Shown: piece by piece, positions 23,495 to 35,500 of the stretch | How the letters are laid out: every line of letters starts with the position of its first letter | Numbering within the stretch: the stretch's first letter is position 1 | DNA from: Spodoptera frugiperda | Taxonomy: Eukaryota; Arthropoda; Insecta; Lepidoptera; Noctuidae | NCBI RefSeq assembly: GCF_023101765.2 | Contig: NC_064227.1 | Coordinates: 3,543,592-3,607,591, forward strand | DNA: 64,000 nucleotides | Direction of reading: 5' to 3' | Position numbers and translations under genes: made by a program | Notes under the pieces: model-generated | What the model was told of the DNA's origin: nothing | Seen by the model: the letters and a program-made list of their open reading frames with translations, nothing else | Database searches by the model: none

Positions 23495-25723
23495 CACAGA
23501 ACGGCCACTCTTTATTTTTATAAATTTTAATTTATTTACACATTTTCCTTTCTTCTACTTTACATTTATGACGTTAACGTTTTTAAAATACATTACAAAA
23601 ACAAAAAATAATAATAATAATTATATAACAGAAATACATGAGAAATGTACACTTATTTTAGTTCAGATGAATGGGAAAAATAGATGGACTAGTATACCCA
23701 ATTAGAAAAAATAATCGTTCCCAAGAAAACACTTTTTTTATCATTTATTTTCCCATTTTTAAAAAAAGTATTTCATAAATTTTCGCCTACATGTATAAAC
23801 GTTTATAAATTAATGTATTATAGTAAAAAATGGCGGAAAATTTATTAAATACTTCAGTCTAATATATATTGCTTTACATTTAAAATATACATGGAAATCA
23901 ATGTCATTATTTATTGTACTTTTATCAATTCTAATCAAACAATTCCTTATTTTATTGGAGGCTGGTGTGTCCATTTGACGTTGGTTTAGTTAAATTACGT
24001 ACAACAGTTAAGTCTACAGTTAAAAAAGAAGGTTAAAATACGGTTGCGCAAAGAATTGACAAGAGTTTTGCGCATAAGCGTGTGTTGCGCAAAATTGTCG
24101 ATGTTTTGCGCAATGGTCTATTGTTGAAATATTACTTTATACATTGTTTTAACGACAAATAGAATCACCAGCTTCTCTCTATTAAAAGTAAACAGGTATA
24201 TGCATGGCATTAATAATCTACTTTACGTAGAAATCATATTTTTGTAAGATTTTTTTTTTATTATTTATTTATTTTTATTAAACGAGATATTTATTCTAAT
24301 TTCTAATGTACAGAAAGTGCACAACATCAAGTGGTGTCAGTCTATAATAGGTTTGGATGGATGGATTTTTTGAAATATTGACAAATTATAAATTACAAAA
24401 AGCTGCTTTGAGGTTCGCATTGAATATGGGCCAAGTATAAGTGCACAGGTATTTAAAATTATTTTCAAAAAGCAATCAATTACTGTTTTTATTATTTAAA
24501 CCAATAAGCTTGATTTTTCACTGGTAAAATTGATTTCAATCAAAAATATTATTGTTTGTTTCGAAGAATACTCAATTTAAATTACATTTTTGTAGTTTAT
24601 CAATTGTAATTCAATTAGAAATTGTCCTGAAGTAATTTACTTTGGCCCAATACAATGTGCGTTAACCTCAGTGATGGTATTTTAAAAACCTAGTCTGTGG
24701 CAGTGTAAATGCATTGTCTTTTGTGCATTGAGTATATTTGAAATGGATATAGGTATTATTATTTTCTGAATAAACATGTCGAAATATTAGACTAGTAGGA
24801 ATGTCCTTATTATATGAAACCTGGGTAGTTATAGATAGATTACAAAAATCTGTAAAATTGTACTTAGAATTTTTAAAATACCACCACATAATGACATTTT
24901 AAACTAAAATCGACCGTACACTGATACAGTTAAGCTTCATAATTGTATAAAAGCATACGAAACGGTACAATATGGCAGTGATACAATAATGGCTAAAAGC
25001 GAACTTAAACTAAACATAACAATTCGTCGTTGTGTTTAACGAAAATCTAATAAAAAATAAGTATAATTTGCATTAAAAACTTGCATTGACCGTTTGAAAT
25101 TATATGCATTGAAATTATACGTATAAAACAATATATAAAGACAGGGAAATATCTCCAAACATCAGTTTAGAGATATAAAAATGCCTAGCATTAATAACAA
25201 CGCCTAGCTTATCGCCTAGCGTCAGATGAATTGCTATGACTCTTTACCTAGATCTAAAACAACGCTAAACACAACAACGGACTGAGACATCACAGATATC
25301 ATTACTACAGTAAGAAAACATGTAATACGACAGAATGCCATGATTGTAACCAAAGTAGTAACGATAGTAAGGTCACACTGGAAGTAAGTACTAAATGTCT
25401 AGTACTAAACGCTAACCATATATACAAAATTACTATCCAACTCGCATTGAGTACATGGTCGCGACATAGAATCTTGAGCCATTATATTTAAATAGGATCA
25501 CAGTGAAAAAAGTGATTTAAATTTAAGTCACTATATACTATAAATATTAATGTCCACGTTATGGCAAGTTTCGCTAAATAAACCTGAAGTGTTTCTAAGA
25601 CCTCTAAACTGTCTACGTCCATAGAAAAATTTCCCTTTTTTACTAGTTTTTTTTTTCTGTACAACACGCGAAGTTGCTAACACATACTTTCACTGTCTAA
25701 TCACAAGGTTCAAATTGCACTGT
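23495..25723 (-). other. probable latrophilin 3' UTR
   Basis: AT-rich, no coding signal. An AATAAA on the minus strand (TTTATT at 23511-23516) would place cleavage near 23490-23500. The stretch contains two odd motif clusters, four TTGCGCAA-like sites at 24044-24113 and three GCCTAGC at 25183-25220. Confidence 0.45.
24044..24113. promoter_or_regulatory. cluster of four TTGCGCAA-like palindromes
   Basis: TTGCGCAA at 24044, 24085 and 24106, and TTGCGCAT at 24068. TTGCGCAA is the ideal C/EBP-family dimer site. Four in 70 bases of AT-rich DNA is unexpected. A DNA element or a structured 3' UTR motif are both possible. Confidence 0.4.
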
Positions 25724-26560
25724 TTAAAAACTGGGTTGCGACACAGTCCTAGGGTTGCCACTCTGGGGCTGGTAAACGTCGTACGAGTTGTGTGGCTCCA
25801 AGTGGCACACCACATTGTTTTCTCCGTTGAGAACGGCTGCTAGAGCCCTCATGTTGCTCTCCTGGGGCTGATGGTACGGGTGCATCAGCCTCCCACTCTC
25901 GTAATGCCTCTGGTCATAACGATCAAGCGTGTCCCACTTTCCATACTTCCCATAATGCTCCTGTTCATGATGATGTCTCTCTCCAGGACTGTAGGAGATT
26001 AAAGGGCGATGGTCTCCAAAAAACTTGGAGCTGGAAGACCCATGGTGTCCAGGGTTCTGCCGGCAGTTGTCGGGGCCTGAGTTGTCGTCCGACATGTCAG
26101 ACATAAGAGTCTCGTTCCTCTCGATTTCTTCGTAGACTGGGTCGTCTTGTATGACTCGGAACTCCTGTTCAGAGCCTCGTCGATACATTCTGCCTTGTTG
26201 GTTGGCGATTTCGGAATAGGTGTGGTTGACATTTTGGCTTCCGTGGTGATGGTGGTGTTTCCTGCGGTCATCTTTGTAGTGTTTTCTGAAGATCATCTCC
26301 TGGCTGCCTGGAGAGTGTTGGGACATGTACACGTGTGGGTTTCTGAAGTCGTGGTTGTAGCTGCGAGTGGTTTGGTACCCTTGTGGGTGGTGGAGAGGGC
26401 TCTCTTCGTCTTTTAGGGCGTGGCGGGGGGAGGGGGGCGCGAGGGGCGCGTCACACTCGTATGGGCTGTGGATGTGGTTCTGCTGGGCCAGCTGCCGCGA
26501 CAGCGTGTCGTGGTGCGGCAGGGTAGACGTGTTCCCTGGGTGGTGCTTAGAAGAAGTGTT
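25724..26560 (-). CDS. Cirl: latrophilin last exon: long cytoplasmic tail
   Basis: The acceptor CTTTATCTTACAG is followed by 278 codons and a stop. The tail begins [20 protein letters not shown], is rich in His, Ser, Gln and Asn (a KHHHHHG run), contains VYEEIERNE (a YEEI-type potential SH2 ligand if phosphorylated; inference) and ends TVSQPSF. The end is not a class I PDZ ligand. Confidence 0.9.
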   Translation of the reverse strand, partial: NTSSKHHPGNTSTLPHHDTLSRQLAQQNHIHSPYECDAPLAPPSPRHALKDEESPLHHPQGYQTTRSYNHDFRNPHVYMSQHSPGSQEMIFRKHYKDDRRKHHHHHGSQNVNHTYSEIANQQGRMYRRGSEQEFRVIQDDPVYEEIERNETLMSDMSDDNSGPDNCRQNPGHHGSSSSKFFGDHRPLISYSPGERHHHEQEHYGKYGKWDTLDRYDQRHYESGRLMHPYHQPQESNMRALAAVLNGENNVVCHLEPHNSYDVYQPQSGNPRTVSQPSF

Positions 26561-29500
26561 CTGTAAGATAAAGAATATTATTAGTATGGCAGTTTTAACC
26601 TTGCGGCGAAAAACAGCTCAATTTTTGTTTGTTTCTAGTTCTTTTTAGGGACCAAATAGTAACAGTATGAGTAAGTACTCCCATTTCAGTACCGTAATGT
26701 GACAAGTACTAAATATTAATAGATTTTTTAAGTCCTATTAGTATTTACATTTGAATTCAAATTAGTGTTATATATATCGTTTAAATCTCACTAATACAGT
26801 CAGTATGATTGTGCTAAACGTAGCTAGATCTAAGTGCTAATAAGTGTTACCACTCGCGTACACAATGGCTGATTTTGGCTTAAATACAACAGATATTGAC
26901 AACACAGATTAAACATCAAATGGAAGAATATGACCATGATTGGAAGATCTTAGTTATTGGTGCACGACATATGAATTTTTTGGTTAATAAAGGCGTAGAA
27001 TAAATGGTGAATATTTTACAGATGGTATTGTATTGTGAAAGGAGTGTACAGAAAGTAGAGGAAGGATAAATAGAAGTAGACTTTGACATATTTTGTATGT
27101 CTATGAGTTTATGTCAAAATATAGTCTGTGGTTAACCACAGATAAGTTATTGAAAATTGCTGTTAGGATTTCATTACTTCTCTAATCTGTAATATTTTTT
27201 TATTATTATGGAGTTTCTTGCTCATTCTTCTCCATTCGAAGCTACACTTTGGAAGGAGCACCTAGCTTCACTGACAGACAGACTGACGGACAATTAAATT
27301 TGACGTTTCAAAATTGCCTAATTTAGGATTAATAAAATTGAAATAAATGCTTTGACTTTGACTTTATTTTTGATGTTTCTTTTTGGAAAATATGTGTGTT
27401 TTAGCCATAATGAGCGATTGTGTATAGGAGATGTACGGAAGGAGATGGGTAGGGCTATATGCAGTGAAGTGACGTCATGCAATGTCCGCTAAAGTTGTTA
27501 TCATGCAGTTAAGTGATTCCTTTACGATTTAGTAAGATCTTTAAGGCCCAATGTGAACCGCCACCAAATAAAATAATATTAAAACTAATCGCTGAAAATA
27601 AAAATACCTGTGAAAATATAAAAAAACGAGAAATCTGTTCGCATTTGTAAGTATTAGTCGATTTTCTAAATTAAAGTAAATTATTATCAATTAAAACAAT
27701 TTTAAATCTTATATAAGAAAAATATAAAAAAAAAATTTGTAAAATATTAATAAGTAAGTATATCTAATAAGTAAATAATTATTCATAATATATTTGTGAC
27801 GAAAGTTAACATTACGAAATAAAGTAAAAGTACCTCTAAAGGTAAACGTAAAAATAGTTTTCATCATAACTAAGTTTTGTTAGGAAAACAAATACATTAA
27901 CAATAAAATAAATTTTTAGTTTTTAGTACTGCTTGTAGACGTAATTTCAGCATGTATGTGTACAACACTCGAATGTTTTTGTTGCGTGTCATGTGTGTGT
28001 TTTTGCGTTGCACCTCTGCTGCGTGGAAGGGCGATGCTGCACACCGCATGCTGAAAATACATCTACAAGTGGAATAAAAACTAAAAAAATATTGTATTGT
28101 TAGTGTAGCATGGATTTCCGCAAAAGTAACGCCTGATTCTATTCTATATTATGTAGAATAATGTTTGGTCTGTGAAAACAAAACAAAACAAAATCAATTT
28201 GACTAGACTAGATCTTACCAAAACGCAATAGAAAACTATAATGGAACACATCAAACGGTTATTCTAGCAGCGGCAAGCTGACAGCCCTGCCCTCACCTTC
28301 CACACGTTAGCATTCGCCATCACCGCCCACTCGTTCGCGCCAATCGACGCCGCCATCTTGTTCGAAAAACAAGATGGCGACCGAGACCTCAAATTCTGGT
28401 AATCGTTAGGAACTTCTATATTATTCCTGTAGCTATGCATCGACGCGATGCTTTGCGTGTGAGACGCAGAATGCGGTATATTTTGCGGAGTCGGTACTCG
28501 CATCGATCTTGCATCGTCACTCGGAACGTATATCGGGGCCGTCGGACGAATATTCCACCGCGCTGTCTCAGGTTGCAAGTTGTAACTCTATATAAAGAAT
28601 TCTCATATAATACACATATAATTATACTAAATACATATACTATAGGATAGACGACAGAATGACTATTGCGTTACGCATCTAGAGATAGGATTCGTTGTAT
28701 TTCCAAAGAGAATGGTTCAATATTTTTAACTGTTAGTTAGAAATATTTTAAACCCATTCGTAGATGCTGTCAGTATTCTATAACCACCACACCACTAGAG
28801 GAAGTGTTAATTTTACGTTTGAAATGATTATTAGTTAAGCATTAGTTATAGAAAGGCTCGTAGAAGAACAGAGAAAGAAGGAACATAAAAATTGGACTTA
28901 CCGTGTCAAAACAAAAACATACAAACAACAAAATGTTAGTGACATTTGTACACAGTAAATAAAACAATGTTAAGAAAACGAACACAAAACAAATTGAGCT
29001 GTCTTTAACCAATTAGTGACAATAAGCCAGTGGTGTCTGGTGGTAAAGTTGACTTTTTTTGATAAAAATTTTGGAAATACCCTATCTCAGTATGCGTACG
29101 CACCTTGTTGGCCATTCTGCCGGTATCCATGGGGGTATCTTCCGCTACCAGGGTTGATAGGGCTCCTAAGTTGTGTCATGGGTGCTGGAGGTTCTCTCTC
29201 AGGCATGTTATGGCCAAAATTAGCCGCTGTAGCGTTGAGACTAGGTCCAAAATTGGATGACGGACCGAAATTTTGATTTTCTTGCGATGTTCGTCGATTT
29301 CTGTTTGAATGATAGCTATGTGCGGCCGCGGCGGCTGCTAGGGACGCTACAGCGGCGTTGTTGACAACGTTGTTGTTGTTATGATTATTGTTGTTGACAA
29401 CAACGTTTAACGTTTTGATGATTAAGTTGTTGGTAGTTGACGCTGACGCGGCTGGGAGACCAGATGTGCTTGCAGTACTCTGCTAAAGTCGGAATTGGCA

Positions 29501-32500
29501 TTTTATTGGTCTATTTTTTGCTTTTACAAATATGAGTCATACTGTAGTATAAGGTGCGTTGGGGTAAGATCGGCGCAGGGGTAATAACGTACAAATCAAA
29601 TATCTCACTTATTTGGCTATATTTTTTAATGCTAATCACATTACGTGGCACGTCATTAAGTTTCGCCCCGTCCCGCGATGACCACTACTCGCTCCGGTCA
29701 ACACGGAGTGAGATATGATCTACGTTCTTACCCCTGCGCCGATCTTACCCCAACGCACCTTACTTATGTGTTATTTTAGTATGTGCATCTAATTATTTCT
29801 TCGTGTTACAATATACTAAACATATAAATCCGATTATTTTCTTTCGTAGATTAGTTTTTATACCAACACCGACGTGCAACGTTACTTTTTGTAATATTTT
29901 AGTTAGATTGTGATGATTTGTTCGTAAATGCCAATTAAGTATAAGTTAAACATATATAATAACCAATATTATGACGTGAGGACATAGATATAGTAAATAT
30001 AAAAACTATATTTTATAATTTTGAAAGCACCCTTTACCATGATTTTTAAGTATAAAGAACTTAGTAACTATACAATAATAATATTTGGACAAATAAAATA
30101 GAAAAGAATAGATTCCCTTTACTCTCTCGTCTTGATATACCAAGTCAGCACTTGGGCTTACGAGTACGATCGAAAATATCATCAACGAATCATTTTCCAT
30201 AATTATAAACACGCTACAATCCTAATCATCAATTCCCTTACGATTTTATTTGTCCAAAACCATCCCATAACCTCAAAAACCAATGATCATTACATACCGT
30301 GACATCTCTAGGGTCCACTACATCATCCACGTCAGCAGCGCTCTGGTGATACCTTCGACTCTTCACGGACCCTTGCCTGGTGTCCATATGGTTGGAGGAA
30401 GATGCAGTTGGTCCGTTGTTATGCTGTAAGGTTTCTGAAGGTTGCCCTGTGAAGTGGAGGCAACAGGAGAGCCAGGGGTGTCGTCTGCCGATGCGAGCGC
30501 ATTCGTTTCGGAACTGTAATTTTGAAAGTTGTTAATTGTGATTAGATTTACACATAGTTACTTTGGAGTTTGGAGTACATTTACTATGAAAGCTATAGAT
30601 TTGCAGTACTTTTCATTTAGTTTTCTCATTCTTCAGATTTTTTCTATGCAGCTGCATCGTGCGATTTCATTGTAGAAGCGTTGTTTAAAATTACTGATTA
30701 ACTTAATCGTCAACGTCAACATCACGCCTTTTATCCCCAAAGGGATAGGCAGAAGTGCACATTACGGCACGTAATGCCGCTATACAATGTACACCCTCTT
30801 TTCACCATTTGTGTTATAAGTCCCATGTAACAGGGGGTGAGCCTATTGCCATATAATGGACGCAATTCCAAACTCCGTGCTACTACCGAGAAATTTTCGA
30901 AATTCCGAAAAAAGCCCAATAATATTTTGTCCGACCCGGGAATTGAACCCGAGACCCCTTGTTCGGCAGTCGCGCTTGCGACCACTCGAGCAACGAGGCA
31001 GGAATTAACTTAATTAAAAGCTATTTATTCTGTAGTACGTGTATTTCTATTCAATCCAATTTACCTTATCATTCTGCAAACAATGGAAGATGAAGATCAC
31101 GAGTCCTTGCAAGGAGTTGAGGATGGTGAAGGCATACGCCATGGCCACCGTCTGTTCGCTCAGGTACAGCAATCCGAAGGTCCAGGTCAGACCCAAGAGG
31201 AACGCCAGAACTAGAGAGCTTTTTAGCCAAACCCTGGAAAGGAGAAGAAGAATTGCGTAAGTAACTTTTATTTTATTCACACATTTTAATTATCTTGGAT
31301 ATCTGTGGGTGTCTATTAGCGGCGCAGGTCGCTTACCATCAGGTGACCTGTATGCTCGTTAGCACGAATTGACTGGCTCGGCCGGAGTCAAAATGTCAAG
31401 ATCTCGCAAAAATGCTTATGTTATTTTTTGCCATATAAGTGTGATTCTTGGAGAATCAAAGTTAAAAAATGCACAGGTAATTCTTTTGGTTTTACTAGTG
31501 TCCGGGGATAGTGCCAATTGTTTATCATCAGATGATTTGCCAGCTTGTTTGCTGTCATATTGGAAAAAATGTTCAGATTAAAAACACAAATACTTACTTC
31601 ATTTTATAAAGTTTGGCGTCATCTTTCGCCTTCAGCGAGACCGTGGAGTGTGTGCACATCATGTAGATCACCATGATCAGACAGATCCAGTTAGCCTGTA
31701 AACGAAAAACGATCTTATTACAATGTGAATAGTTAAATGTTACGGTGTTGGAAATAATTGCAGATAGACTTAGTGCATTTTATTTACTTCTCATCTAAGT
31801 GCTTTTGAAGCTTAATAATGATCCTTCTGGGCTCTTTTCAGAAAACTACAATGGTAAAAAAGTTGACAACCGTTGTATGACAAGGGCACGGACCAAGAGT
31901 ATTTTTTTTTAATTGTGACAAGGCTGCCACGGCCACCCATACCGCTGCAACTCCTGTAAGCCAGGATCTACAGTAGATACAACCATGAAAATACCGAAAC
32001 ACTGAAGTCCGGCGCGTCCCAGGGAAATGAATGACTGTCTTGGATCCCGCAACGAAACAAATCAGAAGATGTTATTAGAGGAGAAAAAAAAAGACCAAGG
32101 ACCAAGAGTCAATGGAGAACTAATATAAATAGAAGCCCTCCAGCTAGGAAGTAGTAATAATAATACATCACATCCCAAACAGAACTTACCACCAGCACCA
32201 AAATGACAGGTCCAACGAAGCTCATCATGAACCATCGATCGGTGGTTAACCAACAATGCTTCTCAGTGCCATACCCTCCAGGGTACACTGCGGCAGACAC
32301 CAGGACTATCAGTGCTGGCACCAGGTACGCACAGGTACAGTACCACCTGGCCCGAGGATGCTCTGGCTCGAATACTTCTACCAGCATTGCGTAGAGGTGG
32401 AATCCTGGAAAGTTTGGAAGAAGGGTTAGTTTTAGTGTTATAATATTAGGATATAAAGTAAGGTAACCGTGTGTGAAAGTGATTTGCTGGTCTTTAGAAT

Positions 32501-35500
32501 GAGCTTAAGATCCATAGTCTTGTGTTAGGAAGTTTCCAATACACCTTGAGAATAAAATTACGATAAACTCCGTTTTTGGTAAAAGGTACAATCTACAGGA
32601 ATATAATTATATTTGTACATGTCAATGCACTATGTAGTTAGATTTAAGGTGGTTCATCATAATGCATACGTTCCTAATAGATCAAAATTCCAGAGACTTC
32701 AAGTCTTCAAAAATGACCTGATAAGTCAGACACCTTTCTTTTGCATCATAACCAAAAAAAATGAGACATCTCTCTTTAAAAATGGCAAACTGTTTAATAA
32801 TTTCATAGTAAAACCTCTTCCATACTATATCACACATCATACCATCAGCCTATAAGTGGCCACTGCTGACCAAAGACCTCTTCTCACATGGAGAAGATTT
32901 GAGCATTAACACATTGAACGCTAAGGTGGTCACCGGGGACCGACGGTGGAGGATTTGCCTTCAACAGTTTTCTATTGGCAGTCAAAGACTTAATAACCAC
33001 GCTTTCTCAATGCGGGTTGGCGATTACAATACTATTTCTTAAACAGAAGAATAACATACCTTCAAGGAACATCCACGCGAAAGCAGCCAAGAAGAAGTAG
33101 TGCAGAAGACCAGCGACTACGCCGCAGAAGATTCTGTTCTGTGTCTTGTCTATGCCTGCTAGGAACACGATCTCGGCGACAAGGAGGCAGGCACACAGGT
33201 TCTTGTGGATTAAGGCGCGGTCAGACTGGTGGGAGAAATAAAATAATGAGTTTTTGAAAATTATTTGTAGTTTCTTTAAAGAGACTAATAGAATTTTTTT
33301 CGATTTTGTGCTCACAAATAATGGCTCTAGTGTGCCACGCAGTTGTAGATTAGTTCAATCAGCATAGCTGTTGCAAGTTCACTGACCAATGACAAATTAT
33401 TCTACGGGCCAGTAGATCTTAAGCTACACTGACGATGTGATAATCGCATTAAACTTCAAATTGTCTTTTTGAAAGTGCCTTTTTATCGTTTTTTCCTAAA
33501 TTTATAAGTAGCACGAAGTCTTGTTGTCCAGTATATGCCAATAGGTTCACCCTCTATTACACGGCACATTAACACAAACGGTGAAATGTGAGTGTATATT
33601 GGCATTAAGTGCCGTATTGTGCACATTAAACTCAATTTTTTCGGGGATAAAAGGCGTGACTAAAAGAATTGTCTTTTTAAAGATCTTCTAGAACTTACCT
33701 TTCCATTCCTAAAGCAGGTAAAAACAATGATGGCGGCCGCTAAAGCAACAGTAGAGATGCCACAGCCAATGTAAGTCAATGTTTGCAGAGCCAACTCGTG
33801 CGCAGCGCTCAATGGTACAGCGTGCACATCCATTAGGATCGCGAAGTTGGTCAGGTGTGAGCATGCGCAGCCCGTGTGGGTAGCATTGGACCATTCTACT
33901 TGACAACCTTCTGGAGACCAGCCGCTGGAAAGAAATTGTGTTATATTAGCATTGGGGTATTTTCTTCTGCTTTTTTCATCCATGAATTCTTCTAAGAATG
34001 GATTATATGGGCATAAATTATTTAGATTTTATTCGGGACACAGAAAAGTCAACGCTAATTCAAGGTAAAGTTTTCTATACTATCGTTATAGCAGTGCTTT
34101 AACCATTCAAAAGGCTGGCAATATACTTGTAAGTCCTCTGGTGTTGCTGGGTGCCTTGGTCATCATCATCGGTCATCATATCTTCCCTTATCCCAAAAAA
34201 ACCAAACTTACTGTAATGTATAATCCCAGAAGACGCAAGCTGGGTTGGTGACATTCTCCGTTTTGATATGTTTCATAGTGATCTGTACCATCTGTGAGAG
34301 CTGGATGTGGCGGCCATTGCCGAGACTGGCTGAGATTACCTGAAAGAAGAATATACATATTTTTAAAGAATAAAATTTAAGGTTTAAGGCGCCTTGATAA
34401 TAGGGATGATGACGAGGTATGAAAATTAAAAATCTATTTAGTCCTTCAGTTAGGTGATGAAAAAATATTGGACACGTATTTTTTCATCTTGTTATATAAG
34501 TTAACAAAACTTAAATAAAACGAATAAAGTGGAAGCGAATACGTAATTCTATGTATAAAATATTTCAAATAGATTTATCTTAGAAAGTATTTGTTTCTGT
34601 AAAAAAAAAAAATTGGTGTCTAATATTTCAAGATAATCTACGAGACAGACATTTAAATAAAAATTAGTCATCTACCTATAGAATTCTCTTAAATTGGTAA
34701 CTTTAATTTTCATGAACATACCTTCGAATTCAGAACTCTAGTGATATTCTTCTTCTCTTTCTCAGAGTTGATGCTGGTGGATGAAGAGGTTCCGGAGTCA
34801 GCTTGGAAGGTGGAGAGGAAACGAGGAGTCTTCCCGAAGGTCGGTGGCAGAATCTCTTCCAAGCGGTTGAAGGCAAAGAATACGATTCGAACTAAGTCGT
34901 TTTGTCGGTTATCTGAAAAAAGAATGGAGAAAATGTTTTTAAAGATGTATTTTTCTTGGAGAAACTAGCACCATAAAAACGATGATCAATTTTCAGCCTT
35001 ATTGTTCTGCCCAATAAAGTTCAAAATGCTCTAGCTACATTTCCCCTAAAGGTGTTATGTTTTTAAAGATGTATTTTTCTTCGACAAACTAGCACCATAA
35101 AAACGATGATCCATTTTCAGCGTTATTGCTATACCCAATAAAGTCCAAAATGCTCTAGCTACATTTCCCCTTAAGGTAATATTCGTTAAGATGTTTTACT
35201 TACCAAGTAAGGCAGCTTTGGGTATGGTGATGGTATCCTCGGATCCCTTCCACTGTTCCTGTGCGATGGGAGAGGGGAAGGTCTCATCTTCAACGTTCTT
35301 CACTTCCAAAACCCTTACTGATAGACCTGAGAATTGATGGTACATATTGTTAGAATTAAATTCTTAAATAGATATGTTGATTGATTTTATGTCGGTTGAG
35401 TAGAAATATTGGTTCTGTGTGAAATTCGAACCTAAAGATAAGATATTGGATAAACATCAATAGCTTATGACAGTCCACTTTAGGCTATCGGTCTCCTTTC

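Noticed and set aside
26147..26648. Two plus-strand frames opposite the latrophilin last exon
   Set aside because: Shadows of the coding strand; the minus frame has correct phase, splice site and protein pattern.
30731..30985. Minus frame of 84 codons
   Set aside because: It lies wholly inside a tRNA-derived SINE copy.
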